Positions 1 to 12,029 are shown, counted from the stretch's first letter. The stretch: DNA of 64,000 nt from Salvator merianae (GCA_003586115.2 QVOM02000092.1:398591-462590); one strand, 5' to 3'. Notes: generated by a model from the letters alone, not told the origin. A program made the numbers and translations.

Positions 1-75
1 CTAGGCAGATGCAGGCAGGATTTACTTATCTCTCCCTGCCTTACCTAACTGATTCATTTGCAGCCTGTGAACTAT

Positions 76-462
76 GGGCCTTTCTGCCAATGGGTCCAGA
101 TCATGGCAAGGTGTGGTCTGGTACAGTGGCATATGCATAGTGATGCTGTTCCAGTCCAGCTCCTGCACTGGCCCTGAAGCTCACACAAAATTTGACGCTG
201 ACCTCTGAGGACTCTGACAGTTAGGAATGAAAGTTTTTAGCCTCAGAGCCCCTGGGGAACCCATTTCGGTGGCACGCAGGTAGTTTAGAAAACTAAGGCT
301 GCACACCTCCATTTTCCAGATTGCTCTCACTCAGATCCAGTAGTAATCTTCATCAGGAGTGGGCAAGGTATCTCTAGCCTGCACTAATATACAGACAGAA
401 GAGGCCCTGAGGAGAACTTCATGGTGCAGTATTCTGGATTTAAGGTAGGTGCAGAAAGGCCC
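76..462. mobile_element. non-autonomous TIR element, 'GGCC' superfamily, subfamily C
   Basis: The left end reads GGGCCTTTCTGCCAATGG. The right end, reverse-complemented, reads GGGCCTTTCTGCACCTACC. Flanking triplets are TAT and TTT, a possible 3-bp target duplication with one change. The interior (about 240-275) shares a 'CCTCAGAGCC...GGGGAACCCATTT' block with elements near 15735, 20968, 38621 and 46296. No coding capacity is seen. The 3-bp duplication suggests PIF/Harbinger, but the superfamily is not proven. Confidence 0.6.
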
Positions 463-1173
463 TTTGCCTCTCATTCAGTCCTAGTAGGGAAAAGTGGATC
501 AGGCTGAATAGTCTTTTACATACTATTAGATTCTACACATCTTGGTCGTCTTTTTCTAATGTACTACTTAGCAAAACTAGATGCCTGTCCTTAACCAAAA
601 CAATATCACTGTACCATTGTCAATCTTTTTAATTTGTGCTACAACACTGTATTGTTCCCCAGGCAGTACAACTCAGTGCTCTGATCCTTGCTGCAGTATA
701 AACCAAAGAAATGCAGGACCTTGATGGTGATTAGACCCAACTGGGCAAATGGGTCTGTTTGACAGGGCAGGATGTAGGCAAGGTGGAAGGCAGTGAAGGA
801 CAACTGTTGAGGGGTATCCTGCCACTCTACCCATTTGAGTAAACCAACCACAGTGTCAGTTGCACAACATTGAACAAATGGGCATATCTGTTCCTAGGGG
901 CTCAGGGCTCCAGGACATGCAAAGACAGATAAATCCATATGGCCAGGGGTTGCGTCCTCTCCCTCTCTAGCACAGCAAGGGCTGTCTTTTTCTGTGAAGC
1001 CTGTACCCAGTGAATGTCACAAAGGCATCTCTACTTCTCCCAGACAAGGGCAGCTTATTGACTTGAGAGCTGACTATTTTCACATACCTGAAACTTGGCA
1101 CAGGAATTCTGTGATCCACCTGGCTCTTGGGTTAGCTGGCCATATACATAAGGAGAATGTACAATTATTCTGA
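463..1173. other. unannotated intergenic stretch
   Basis: No gene, RNA or recognisable repeat is seen. The short reading frame at 639-851 (minus) has no recognisable domain and looks like chance. Confidence 0.5.
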
Positions 1174-1311
1174 GGCTGCATCCAGATGTTGTTTACTTAT
1201 TCCACTATATTTGGATATTTTGGAATGAAGCAAGGACACTCCAGAATATCCATGCTTTATTCAAGAACATCCAAATAGAGTGAAATAAGTAAGAGACATC
1301 TGGATGCAGTC
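1174..1311. mobile_element. palindromic MITE, GGCTGCATCCAGATG family, copy 1
   Basis: The ends are inverted copies (GGCTGCATCCAGATG against CATCTGGATGCAG). The interior is itself nearly palindromic around 'ATATTTGGATATT...AATATCC', so the strand can fold into one long hairpin. Two further copies lie at 15480-15571 and 56572-56689. No clear target duplication is seen at this copy. Confidence 0.7.
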
Positions 1312-2125
1312 TATGTTACTTTCTATGAGAACTATCTTGCGGGAAATAAGGTCACACCCCAAAATATATAAAGGTGCTTTTGCATTTTGGTGAGGTTGAG
1401 TTCAGGACTCCTCCTTTGAATAGGGTCAAATTTTTGCTTGTATTTTCAATAGCCATACGAAATCCAGTCTGTCACCGCTAGACGTAACTTTAGCATATAA
1501 TTAACAATGACTGAATACTCAAGCGATGCTAACATACCAATAGATTTTGTTCTCTTACAGACATAAGCAGGCTTGTTTTGTCTGCTTGTTGTTTTTCTTA
1601 TTTCTTATTTATATTTTTATACTGCACTATATCTGATGATCTTAGAGGATCAGAACTGTTGCCTTGTTAGAACTGTTATACTATTCAAATATAACAGTTA
1701 CAATTGTAGAACTAAAAAGTACAACACTAAAGTTCACTTTGGAAGGGGGGGATGTCAGAGAGGATTTTTAGGGAGATATAATAGGCCACATTCCGACACA
1801 GCATTTAATCAGTTTACAGGTCATCTTCAGTTCCTGCTGGCCCAACACGATCTTGCCTTTCCGTAGTTTTTCTGAACTAAATTGGTGAAATCTGGACTAC
1901 ATTGCATTCGGATTTAAAGAGTTCTCAAGCCGCTCCAGATCGCTAGCCCATTTTACTTTGTGATGTGAGAACGTGGAAGGAGACTATTTGGGAGGGATCG
2001 TACTTTTGGGAGGGCATGGAGAGGGAGGGATCCCCATTTCCTGCTGTCCAATGACCAATATTGTTGTCGTGTTATGCTCAGAGCTGGGTGGGTCAGCAGG
2101 GATGAGTAGGCAGGGAGCACAGTAC
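1312..2125. other. unannotated stretch upstream of the CR1 copy
   Basis: No recognised gene. The reading frames here (for example 1573-1866 plus) have no domain and are taken as chance. Confidence 0.45.
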
Positions 2126-2132
2126 TTCCTCA

Positions 2133-2335
2133 TTTCTAGGCAAGCAGACACACACACGCGCACAGGGACAAGTTGGATGGCATGTTTTCTCTTTCCCACC
2201 CTCAATCTGAGGCTGCCTAGAATTCTTTAGACGTTCAGACTCAGCTAAAGCAGCAGCAGCAGTTTCCCTCCTTTCTAGGCGTGCAGACACACGCACCCAC
2301 ACAGAGACAAGCCTGCAAGTTTTCTTTCCCTTCTA
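2133..2335. repeat. diverged tandem duplication next to the CR1 5' end
   Basis: Two blocks starting near 2133 and 2272 share TTTCTAGGC, GCAGACACAC, GACAAG and a TTTTCT-TTCCC run in the same order and spacing, about 138 bases apart, with scattered differences. They end where recognisable CR1 ORF1 begins. They could be older flanking repeats or part of a CR1 leader; the sequence does not decide. Confidence 0.5.
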
Positions 2336-2342
2336 CAGATTT

Positions 2343-2813
2343 GTGCAACTTCAGAGCCCCATAGAACACGAGACCTCACGAGAAGTGTGCTGCCTTCCCG
2401 GTGCACGAATCAAAGATGTAACCGAGAGGCTGCCAAGACTCTTCAGTCCTACAGACTATTACCCATTCCTACTAATACATGTAGGAACAAATGACAATGC
2501 AGGAAGGAACTTTGAAGCTATCTGCAGAGACTTTGAAGACCTAGGCAGGAAAGTGAAGGAACTGGGAGCGCAAGTTGTCTTCTCTTCTATGCTCCCAGTG
2601 AATGGCCATGGAACAAGAAGGTGGAGCAAGATTCTACAGGTAAACAACTGGCTACGTCGATGGTGCTACCAGCAAGGATTTGGATTTCTAGACCATGGAC
2701 TAAACTACTTATATGATGGACTCCTTGCAAGAGATGGGCTCCATCTTACAAAGACAGGAAAGCACATATTTGGCAAGAGACTGGCTGCGCTCATCAGGAG
2801 AGCTTTAAACTAG
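2343..2813 (+). pseudogene. CR1 ORF1 fragment: SGNH-type esterase domain
   Basis: The 156-codon frame resembles the esterase (SGNH/GDSL-like) domain in ORF1 of CR1-clade LINEs. Visible motifs are REVCCLPGARI near residue 15, HVGTND near 46-51 (block III with G-x-N-D) and DGLHLTKTG near 130 (block V with D-x-x-H). The block carrying the catalytic serine, expected upstream, is missing because the element is 5'-truncated, so the remnant cannot be an active esterase. The frame opens with GTG and has no credible start; it simply begins at the truncation. It ends in TAG 48 bases before the first ATG of ORF2, the expected CR1 order. In intact elements ORF1 is thought to aid binding of the element RNA and, possibly, membrane lipids. 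Confidence 0.85.
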
Positions 2814-2860
2814 GGCGAAAGGGGGAAGGAAGTAAAAGTCCAGAGAAAGATAAGCAGCTA

Positions 2861-3991
2861 ATGAATACAGATGAGGATCTTGCTACCAGAAATGAAAGGA
2901 AGGAACAAAGACAAACAGTTTGGAAGGAAACTAGAGGAGTCAAGCCTGTAAGAGACAATTGTCGCAAACTAAAATGTTTCTATACCAATGCGCAAAGCAT
3001 GGGAAACAAACAAGGAGAACTGGAAATCCTAGCACAGGAAATTAAATATGATGTCATAGGCATAACTGAAACTTGGTGGGATGATACACATGATTGGAAC
3101 ACAGAGCTTGACGGATACAACTTATTTAAAAAAAAAAACAGGCTTAATAAAAGGGGAGGAGGTGTTGCATTGTATGTAAGGAAAGTATATACCACCACAG
3201 AGATTAATCTTTCAGATAATGGAAGCCTTGTAGAAACTGTTTGGGTGAAAATACAAGGAGAGAGCAACACAAAGGATACTGTTGTAGGGGTTTATTATAG
3301 ACCCCCTGGACAAACAGAAGATATGGATGAACTATTTATACATCAGATGACCAAGCTCTCAGGGAAACACGACCTAGTGATTATGGGAGATTTTAACTAT
3401 CCGGACATTTGTTGGGAATCTCTCTCTGGCAAAAGTCACGGGTCCAATAAATTCTTATCCTCTCTGGCAGATAACTTCATTTTCCAAAGGATGGAGGAAA
3501 AAACAAGGGGGTCTGCTATCTTGGACCTAATCCTTACCAACAGGGAGGAAATGGTTGAGGAAGTAAGGGTGACTGGGACCCTGGGTGGCAGTGACCATGC
3601 TATCATTGAGTTTTGGATAACAAAAGGAGGAAGATCTGAGAGGACTCAGACTTCAAGGTTAGACTTCAGAGGAGCAGATTTTGATGGACTCAGAAGGAGG
3701 GTAGGAAGGATCCATTGGCTGGATATCTTAAACGGCAGAAATGTCCAGGAAGGATGGGAAATTTTGAGGAAGGAGATTCGAGAGGCACAATCTTTAAAAA
3801 TTCCTAAAAGAAGAAAGAATGGCAAGCATCTAAAGAGACCAGGGTGGATGAACCCTGAACTTAATAACTTGCTAAAAAGAAAAAAAGAAATGTTTAAAAA
3901 ATTCAAAGAGGGGGACATATCAAAAGAAGAATATAAAGCAATCTGCAGGAACTGCAGGATCAGTGTCAGAAAGGCTAAAGCTAAAAATTAA
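2861..3991 (+). pseudogene. CR1 ORF2, apurinic-like endonuclease part
   Basis: 376 codons that match the APE-type endonuclease heading ORF2 of CR1 elements; in an active copy it nicks target DNA to prime reverse transcription. Recognisable residues are Asn43 (YTNAQSM), Glu70 (GITETWW), the VVGVYYRPPG strand near 141-150, Asp177 and Asn179 (MGDFNY), LDLILTN near 221-227 and the Ser-Asp-His triad at 244-246 (GSDH). The catalytic set is therefore complete. After residue 376 a TAA stops the frame, and about 35 bases later a run of seven A marks a one-base frame change before the RT part. These two lesions disable ORF2. The ATG at 2861 is the first in frame after the ORF1 stop. Confidence 0.9.
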
Positions 3992-4025
3992 TTGAGGATT
4001 GCAAGAGAGGCCAAAAACAATGAAA

Positions 4026-5013
4026 AAAAGGGTTTTGGGGGTATGTCAGAAGCAAAAGAAAAGTCAAAGAAGCTATAGGACCTTTACAGAATGAGAAAGG
4101 TGATTTGGTCAAAAACGACATTGAGAAGGCAGAACTTCTGAACTCCTATTTTGCACCTGTTTTCTCTCAGAAAGGAAATGAAATATCAGTTGGCCTTCAC
4201 TGTGCTGTGGAGGGAATGAGAGAATCAAGGCTCTGTATGGACAAGGAGAAGGTGAAGGAACACTTAGCAAACTTAAATGAATTCAAGTCTCCAGGCCCAG
4301 ATGAATTACATCCTAGGGTGCTGAAGGAATTAGCTGATATAATTGCTGAACCACTCTCCGTGATATTTGAGAACTCATGGAAAACAGGAGAAGTCCCAGA
4401 AGATTGGAGAAGGGCGAATGTTGTACCTATCTTTAAAAAAGGAAAGAAGGCTGACCCAGGCAACTACAGGCCTGTGAGCCTGACTTCAATACCAGGCAAG
4501 ATACTTGAACAAATCATTAAACAGCATATATGGGAGCACCTGGATGGGAATGCAGTAATTAACCAGAGCCAACTTGGATTTGTAACAAGCAAGTCATGCC
4601 AGACTAATCTCATTTCCTTTTATGACAAAATTACCGGATGGATAGATCAAGGAAAGGCTGTGGACATAGTATATCTTGACGTTAGCAAAGCATTTGACAA
4701 GGTGTCTCATACTATACTTATTGAAAAAATGATCAAATATGGGATTGACAGGACAACTGTTAGGTGGATTCATAACTGGCTTAGTGATCATACTCAGAGA
4801 GTGGTCATAAATGGCTTCACATCCGATTGGAAGACTGTCTCGAATGGGGTACCGCAAGGCTCTGCCTTGGGCCCATTGCTGTTCAACATTTTTATAAACA
4901 ATCTGGATGAAGGTGTCGAGGGGACGCTGATCAAATTTGCAGATGACACAAAGCTAGGAGGGGTTGCTAACACTAGGGAGGAGAAGGAGAGGATTCAAAA
5001 TGATTTGGACAAG
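4026..5013 (+). pseudogene. CR1 ORF2, reverse transcriptase part, cut by gap
   Basis: This continues ORF2 in a different frame from the endonuclease part. Counting from the ATG at 4105, motifs are SPGPDELHPRVLKE (62-75), NVVPIFKKG...GNYRPVSLTS (105-128), YLDVSKAFDK (190-199, with the first catalytic Asp192), NGVPQGSALGPLLFN (247-261) and FADDTKLGG (278-286, with Asp280 and Asp281). All visible RT catalytic aspartates are present and no stop codon occurs before the gap. Reading frames that appear to run through the N block to 5793 are artefacts. Apart from the two upstream lesions this copy looks fairly young. Confidence 0.9.
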
Positions 5014-5765
5014 NNNNNNNNNNNNNNNNNNNNNNNNNNNNNNNNNNNNNNNNNNNNNNNNNNNNNNNNNNNNNNNNNNNNNNNNNNNNNNNNNNNNNNN
5101 NNNNNNNNNNNNNNNNNNNNNNNNNNNNNNNNNNNNNNNNNNNNNNNNNNNNNNNNNNNNNNNNNNNNNNNNNNNNNNNNNNNNNNNNNNNNNNNNNNNN
5201 NNNNNNNNNNNNNNNNNNNNNNNNNNNNNNNNNNNNNNNNNNNNNNNNNNNNNNNNNNNNNNNNNNNNNNNNNNNNNNNNNNNNNNNNNNNNNNNNNNNN
5301 NNNNNNNNNNNNNNNNNNNNNNNNNNNNNNNNNNNNNNNNNNNNNNNNNNNNNNNNNNNNNNNNNNNNNNNNNNNNNNNNNNNNNNNNNNNNNNNNNNNN
5401 NNNNNNNNNNNNNNNNNNNNNNNNNNNNNNNNNNNNNNNNNNNNNNNNNNNNNNNNNNNNNNNNNNNNNNNNNNNNNNNNNNNNNNNNNNNNNNNNNNNN
5501 NNNNNNNNNNNNNNNNNNNNNNNNNNNNNNNNNNNNNNNNNNNNNNNNNNNNNNNNNNNNNNNNNNNNNNNNNNNNNNNNNNNNNNNNNNNNNNNNNNNN
5601 NNNNNNNNNNNNNNNNNNNNNNNNNNNNNNNNNNNNNNNNNNNNNNNNNNNNNNNNNNNNNNNNNNNNNNNNNNNNNNNNNNNNNNNNNNNNNNNNNNNN
5701 NNNNNNNNNNNNNNNNNNNNNNNNNNNNNNNNNNNNNNNNNNNNNNNNNNNNNNNNNNNNNNNNN
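5014..5765. other. assembly gap (752 N)
   Basis: Run of N. It starts inside CR1 reverse transcriptase and ends in sequence that is not CR1, so it contains the CR1 3' junction. Confidence 1.
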
Positions 5766-7101
5766 ACACAAACACACAGAATGTTGCATGTAAGCTGGCA
5801 GCTGAGGAAGAACTGGGGGGGGGGAGTTGAGAGGATCATTAACACAGAGAGAGAGAGCTGAGGGAGAACTTTTTTGTGGGGATGAGAGAAATTTTATTCT
5901 TATTATTTTTAAAGTGTAGAAAAGCAAAACAAAAAAACCAAACAACCAGCCACCCTCCCAAAGCAGTTTCTCTCCACACCTTGCTTTGATCCCTTGTTTA
6001 GGATCTAACAAGGAGATTAGGGGGCTTTTTTCTTTTAATTTAAATAAGTGTTTGTAAAGGGCAGGAATCCCCCCCAAAAAGGGCAGAGCTTGACTTTCCC
6101 GCCCCTGTGAAGTCAAGATTTGAACGTTGGGACTGCAGCCAATCACTGACTGCCCAGGGAGGGGAATTTGGAAAGGAGTGGAGGCAGAAAAAGTACAGTT
6201 TCCCCGTGCCAAGCACAGGAAACATCAGCGTGAGAACGATCAAGTCCTAATTGAGTCCATGTAAAAATGCAAGTGTGGGAACGATCAGAAGATGAAATCA
6301 GCCCTCGTACTCTTCTGATACGGATTAAATTTACAATGTCAGACCATGCCTTTAGTGTTGTGGATTCTTTTTTCCTGCTTTCAGCTATGCCAGACTGTCT
6401 CCTCCTAAAGCTATGAGCTTATTTACTTCTCCTAATTCTGAAGAAAAGGTGGGTACAAAGTAGGCATTTTAGGGGCTGTTACAGTTATGTGAGGAATCTG
6501 AACTGAGTCACATGTTTTCTTCTCTTATTAGTTTCCTACTGTGGGACTGTGTGGAGCCAAATCCCTGTGTGTGTATAATATATATGTCTCTCTCTGTGCG
6601 TGTGGTGAAAGAGAGAGAGTGATTGTGCATGTGTATGTGCAGAAGAGAGAGATTGAGATTGAGAGAGAGATACTGACTTAAAATCTAAGAAGTCAGCAGC
6701 TAGCCAACTCCTGGTTTAAGAAAAGCTCTCTGAGCGACAGCTGTTTGGGACAGCCAATCTAAATTTACCCATGCCAAAGTAATCATGAAATTTCACCCTT
6801 TAAAACTTTTGCCACTGACGGAACTGCAAAGGAGCAATTTTCAAAGGTTGTATGAACTAGACTTGCGAGGAGTTAACAGATTTTCTAGGAATCCAAATTA
6901 CATTCCATTTACTCTATCTCTAAAGCTTGGCTGAGGAATAAAGTTTCCTCTGATCTCCCTTCCTGTCTCTAAATGGATTAAATGAGGCAAACCAACTGTT
7001 GGCAATCTAGATTTCTCTAAAGCAGCCAGTTTTCAGTCTGCTGCCAAAAGACAATCTCTAGGTCTCAGCTGTGCTTCATTACATTCTTGGAATGTTGCTA
7101 C
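5766..7101. other. unannotated stretch with GT- and GA-rich simple sequence
   Basis: No gene is seen. Simple GT and GA runs occupy about 6560-6675. Around 6135-6160 the sequence is G+C richer with a CCAAT box, but no exon or transcript structure can be supported. Confidence 0.5.
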
Positions 7102-7215
7102 AACATAAGAAATGCCCAGCTAGATTGGACCAATGACACGTAATAGTCTAGTCTGTTCTCAAAGAGCCAACCAGACACTGACAGAAAGCCAACATGAAGA
7201 GCCATGTGAGGGCAT
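7102..7215 (-). mobile_element. 3' end of an L3/CR1-like LINE (fragment)
   Basis: Starts with ACATAAGAAATGCC and continues with GATTGGACCAATG and TAGTCTAGTCTGTTCTCA. This is a diverged version of the 3' end of the L3-like LINE at 50905, in the same orientation. It carries no coding sequence. Confidence 0.6.
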
Positions 7216-8221
7216 AACTATCAGGAGGAGACCCTGCCAATGCTCAGGAAGCATCTGGGGCCACTTTTGGAATATTTGGCTGGCTATTGAGATTGGGTCT
7301 TATCTATTATTGTGCTCTGTTAATGGTTTTGGCCTCAGCCTGTGTAACAAAAATGCCCCATGTTATGTTCTTTGTCAGGGGCCCATTCCATCCTAGATAT
7401 GTCCCCATGCAATAGCATGAACTTATGAAATGGCTGAATAATATTGACAACAGCAACAACCATTTTTGATCCACTGCTGAATGAAGGTCTTCCCAAACTT
7501 CTTCCACAATTCACTGTTTAATGCTTTTTTAAGAACATCCAGCTATACACCACATGGGTGGGCCCTTAGTCTTCTCTTGGGCTGCATCTGGATGATAATC
7601 TTCACCCAATCGCTGGTTGGCCAGGGGGCAGGACAATCAAATGATTGGCCACAGTCAAATATTGGTATGCCAGCCATGTTGACTTCCCACCTCTTCCACC
7701 AATAGAAGCAAAGGAAAACTCTTTAAAGTGCTTTCACTCCCTCAAGCCAAGTCAGCATTGAAGGCAGTTGGATGTACTGCCTCCATGCTGACCCTTTCGT
7801 TCTACTTCCAGTAGACCACAGGCAATCTTTATCCCTTTATACGAACGATCTGGGAAGTAAGCAACAATGGAGCAAATTTCGGTGTACTTGCTTACTACCC
7901 TCCCATCACCACTGAAACTTCAAGGTAGGATAGATTCTATGCAGTCTTGTGGAGGGTTGCATGTGGATGGAGCTCCGGTATTCAAATGAGTATTTTTGCA
8001 ACACTCTGTTCATCATTTCTTCATGGAATGTTTTCAGCCCATTGCCATTTCAGACTTTTTAAACTCCAGAAATTATGCCCCTTTCTGCATGAACCCTTAA
8101 TTCATATTAAGGGTCTGTGTAGCAAGCATCTAAGCCTCATATCTAAGGGTATGTATAGTAAGCTCCTAAGCCTCATATCTAAGGGTCTGTGTAGTAAGCC
8201 TCATCTAAGCATCTGCATGTT
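7216..8221. other. unannotated stretch
   Basis: Nothing recognisable except a short degenerate tandem of 'AAGGGTCTGTGTAGTAAGC' type units at about 8100-8200. Confidence 0.45.
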
Positions 8222-8778
8222 GGGCCTTTTCGCACTGCAGCGGTAGACCGTTCTTAAGCGCTAGCTGGAACGGAGCTTTTGCACTGCCGCGGGCGCGCAC
8301 CTCACCCAATCCGAACCACTTCGTACTCAATTCATACCTGATCCTGGGTAAGGCAAGACAAGTAAAAGCTTGTCTTCATTCCGACCTGCGCGATGGAGTG
8401 AAGATCGGGCATGGTGCTTTCGCACTCTCATCCGCGTTTGAAATGGCGGCCGGGCGTGGCTGGCGCGGCTGCGCATGCATGGTACGAAACTTCACACCCG
8501 GGTGCAAAGCTTCACACCCGGAATAGGCCTTTGGGCATGGCAGCCTAGCTACCGTTACGAAGTTGGCTCCGTAACGAGCCCTCTGGTTACGAAGCGGAGC
8601 TCGATGGTATGGAGTGTGGTACAGAACTAGCAGCTGCCATTTGCACTGTTCCCTCTGCTGGTCGGCTTCGGGTCCATTCCTCTGGCTGGGAGTGCGAAGG
8701 GCAGCCAGCGTTCTCCAACCCCTCCGGTCCAAAGTCAACTACTGGGAACGGTCTACTGAGCTCAGTGCAAAAAGGCCC
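8222..8778. mobile_element. TIR element, 'GGCC' superfamily, subfamily A, copy 1
   Basis: Terminal inverted repeats of about 32 bases: left GGGCCTTTTCGCACTG continuing CGGTAGACCGTTC, right GAACGGTCTAC...GTGCAAAAAGGCCC. Flanking triplets are GTT and ATT. The interior is G+C- and CpG-rich (CGCGGGCGCGC, GATCGGGCATGGTG, several TACGAAG motifs) and matches 35125-35744 and, more diverged, 37820-38332. Reading frames inside (for example 8376-8738 minus) have no domain. Retained CpGs suggest a fairly recent insertion. Confidence 0.8.
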
Positions 8779-10550
8779 ATTAATGCAGATCTATGAGGCC
8801 ATACTCCCTACTGGTCTGGTCTGTCTGTCTGCATTAGAAAGTGTATGTCACCAAATAGGGAAGCCTTGTTCAGTATCACTGTTAGTCCCATTTAATGAAG
8901 TCTGCCAGTGGTACCAGTGGCCCTGTTCCAGAACACAGGAGGTATTTGGAAGGCATACCTCCTGTGTTCAGTACTCCCGAAAGATACATGTCAGTGTCAT
9001 GCCATAGTGCACCTCTAAAATGTGTCCCCCAGAGGTGTGGGAGTGCAGCTGCAAAACTCTCATGAGCTTCAAGGCTGCAGCATGGACTGATCCTTCCCAT
9101 GCCTTTCTGGCTTCAGAACCAATGGGCCTGGCTGTTCCAGACCCACTGATTCTGAATGTTAGATAGGTACTGAACTGAGCTTGCCTTGAACCAGCCCAGC
9201 TCATCCAGTTTGGACAATGGATTAGAGGCTTATCTCAAAGGTAAACTGAATTTTACCAGGCGCAGTTTGCTGGCCCAACAAGACCTCCTAAAATGCTGTG
9301 GTGGTCCTTAGAGGTCCCTTTGTGGCACTTTTGCAACCACAACACTTTTTTACAGCCTCTGCTGTCACTATTTCTTCAAGTGATGTGTCCAGCCTGCTGC
9401 CATTTCAGACTTTTTACTCCAGAAAATGTGTGTATAACACTTAACATGCCCATATATAGATAACAGATCAGTATTGGGACATACGATAGAGCAAAGCCAG
9501 GTGCTGAAATAAATACTCAACTTAAAGGCATACTGAACCTTGCTGGGCCTGTTAAATTAACCTGATGAGTCCTTTTAAAATTGCTTCATAGCACTATTGC
9601 ATCCATGGTGGTGTTTTATGGCCTCTGTAAAGGATCATGGTGGTTGCAAAAGGCCACAAGACAGCTATAAAGAATCATGACATCCCTTTGCAGTGTTTTC
9701 AAAGCACTTTTGTAATTGTCACAACACTTTTGCACTGCTTTGTAGCATTTTGTTGTTGCAAAAAGTGCCCTGTGTCACCTTCCAATGGATGAACTAAGCT
9801 CAAGCCAAGTCCAAGTCATCCAGGTGCCTCAACAAGGTACCCCGAGTCACTTCAGAGATTGCTGGGGCTTAGCTCAGTGCAAGTTGAGCCACCAGATTGA
9901 GACCTGTGCACATCTCTTGTTTGCTGCTATAAGAACTATTGTCTTCTCTGCTGAAAAAGAACTGCTGCCCGGATTTGGAGCTACTGCTAGATTCAAAGCA
10001 GCAACACTTGTGCTGTTGGGGGTAGGAGCAGGAAGCTGTTTTAACAGCAGAAGGCCAAGGCAATGGTCTTTGGTGGGAGCTGAATGGTGCTGCCTGTAGG
10101 AGTTGGTTTGGGTGATGGGTGAATTTAGCTGTTTTTAAAAATTGCTTAGTTAATTTATTTAACTGATTCTATGGCAGCAAAAGCATCTCAGGCTTTATTT
10201 CGATCCCCTTCAGCTGGTTTTGCTTTTCTTACTGCCAGCCCATGAAATAAGATAAGGAGATAGGTTTAAGGTTTGAGGCTGATTCCTTTCCAATTGCGCC
10301 ATCGGACTGAGAGACGGTGTCAGTTGTCCAAGTTTGTATCCCCCTCCTAGATGAGAGCCAGGAAGCCTCTTGTTGTCCCAGTGCTGAGGGCCTGATCTTA
10401 TTTAATGAACAGAGACTAGGTCGTTTTTGCCAGATGGGCCCATTAAGCAGAAGGGGCTATATGCCTGGGGGAAAGAAGAGAAGAGACACATGGGATGAGG
10501 TAAGTCAGTTGTAAAGGGCAGGGAGGTGTGGTAATAAGAGGCAGAGAAGA
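8779..10550. other. unannotated stretch with possible old repeat debris
   Basis: No gene is seen. Around 8930-9110 there is a faint resemblance to subfamily C interiors, and 10240-10520 may be the decayed upstream part of the L2 that follows. Neither is firm. Confidence 0.4.
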
Positions 10551-11222
10551 ATGATTCAGAGATTCAGACCATTAGGTATGGTCATCAGAAGATTTGGAAT
10601 TCGGTGTCATCAGTATGCAGATGGCACCCAGATTTACATCTCTATTCCACCTTTATCAGGTGAGGCACTCCAAATGCTTATGCACTGCCTAGAGAGAGTG
10701 AAGGTCCAGATGAAGACCAGCAGATTGAAACTGCATGCAGGAAACATGGAGGTGTTGTTTATCCTGGGTTCTTGAATTGGGAAGGTGACTTGGTATCCTG
10801 TTCTGAATGTGGTTGTTCTTCACTGGAAGAAACAGTGATAAATCTAGGATTCACTGCTATCTATTGGAGTTCAGATGTCAGTGATGACCAGGAACGCCTG
10901 GGATCAGATCCATCTTATTAGATAAGTGAAGCCCTTTCTTAACAGAGAACATGTGGTCTGACCCAAGCTCTCATGTCCTCCAGGCTGGATTATTACAATA
11001 AGCTCTATGTGGAGCAATCCTTAAAGATAGTTCAAAGACTACAGCTAGTGCAAAATACAGCAACAAGGGCAGTGACTGGAGCCTCTAGTCACAGTCACAT
11101 TACCCTTATAATTAAAGATCTGTGCTGGCTTCCTAATAGTGTCTGAGCCCAATTCACAGTTCCAATGCTTGTTCCTAAAGCCCTATACAACTCAGCCCTC
11201 ACTTATCTGAAGGACAGAGATC
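10551..11222 (+). mobile_element. L2-type LINE relic (reverse transcriptase region)
   Basis: The translation shows RRFGIRCHQYADGTQIYIS, a mutated RT active-site block (the usual second Asp of YADD replaced by Gly), then TSRLKLHAGNMEVL. Further on, across frames and stops, come phrases typical of L2 C-termini, such as the region at 10975-11010 (S-R-L-D-Y-Y) and the LQLVQN-like block near 11040. Many stops and frame changes make this an old dead copy. Confidence 0.75.
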
Positions 11223-12029
11223 TGTACAGTGTGTAAGAACAACAAATGGATATGTGGAAAATGAAGGAAGTTGTTTATAGGATTGATTGGAATAGATTCC
11301 TTTTAGACAGGATAGACAGGGAGACCACTGAAGAACAGGTATAAGGACCACCCAGCAGACAAATAACAAACTGTAGAAATAGATCCAAACCGTGGACCAC
11401 TTTCAACAGTTCTGTAAAGTAAGTTTAAATTGAACACAGCTGCTAAAGGATGACAATCAAAGATGGTGTTTGAACACTGAAATGTCTGGTCTGATTTTGT
11501 GAGTTTTATATGAGTTTTATCATGCAATAAAAGAGATTGAGATTAAACAAATAAAAAATTCTGGGGGAAATGTGCATTGTATCACCTGCATTTCACCTTA
11601 GTGACTGCCAGGTTTCTGACAACTGGTGGAAATATCCTTTCCTCAACAGACCTAATGTGCTCATCCCAAAAATGCCTGTGTCATGGAGGGGAACCATCTG
11701 GGACAGAGGAAGAGTCTGACTGTTCAGTTAGGAAATCTTTGTTAAAACATGAGTGATACAGAGGCACACAGTGGTTATTTCTTAACTCCACAAAAAAAGA
11801 TGTATTACAGCTACCATAGAAGAAAAGCAAGATAAGAAAATTAATATACATAGCTCATTTTGAAGCATTAACAAAATAATACATAGACAAGGTTGTACAA
11901 ATCTTACTGTTCGCTAATGGTGATATACTATGGGATAAAGCCCTTACCGTTGCATTACTATAAAAGTTCCAACTGTGCAGATTGCCAAATAGACTCCTCC
12001 AGTTGGCAGGAGGCAATCTCAGACTCTCA
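11223..12029. other. unannotated stretch
   Basis: No recognised gene. At 11527-11556 an AATAAA-like site is followed by A-rich sequence, which could be the 3' tail of an unidentified retroelement. Confidence 0.4.

Larger units (their letters stand above)
2338..5013 (+). mobile_element. CR1-clade LINE retrotransposon, 5'-truncated, 3' part in assembly gap
   Basis: In order it holds the end of ORF1 (esterase domain), ORF2 endonuclease and ORF2 reverse transcriptase, up to the first N. CR1 is the typical non-LTR family of reptiles and birds. The 97 bases before the gap match the 5' end of the minus-strand CR1 at 40558-41447 almost base for base, so both belong to one family. That second copy continues for about 795 bases past the shared point to its 3' end, close to the 752-base gap, so the gap probably hides the rest of this element. 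The 5' end is cut inside the esterase domain. Confidence 0.92.

Noticed and set aside
4105..5793. 562-codon reading frame through the N gap
   Set aside because: Only the part to 5013 is CR1 reverse transcriptase; the rest is N and a few chance codons.
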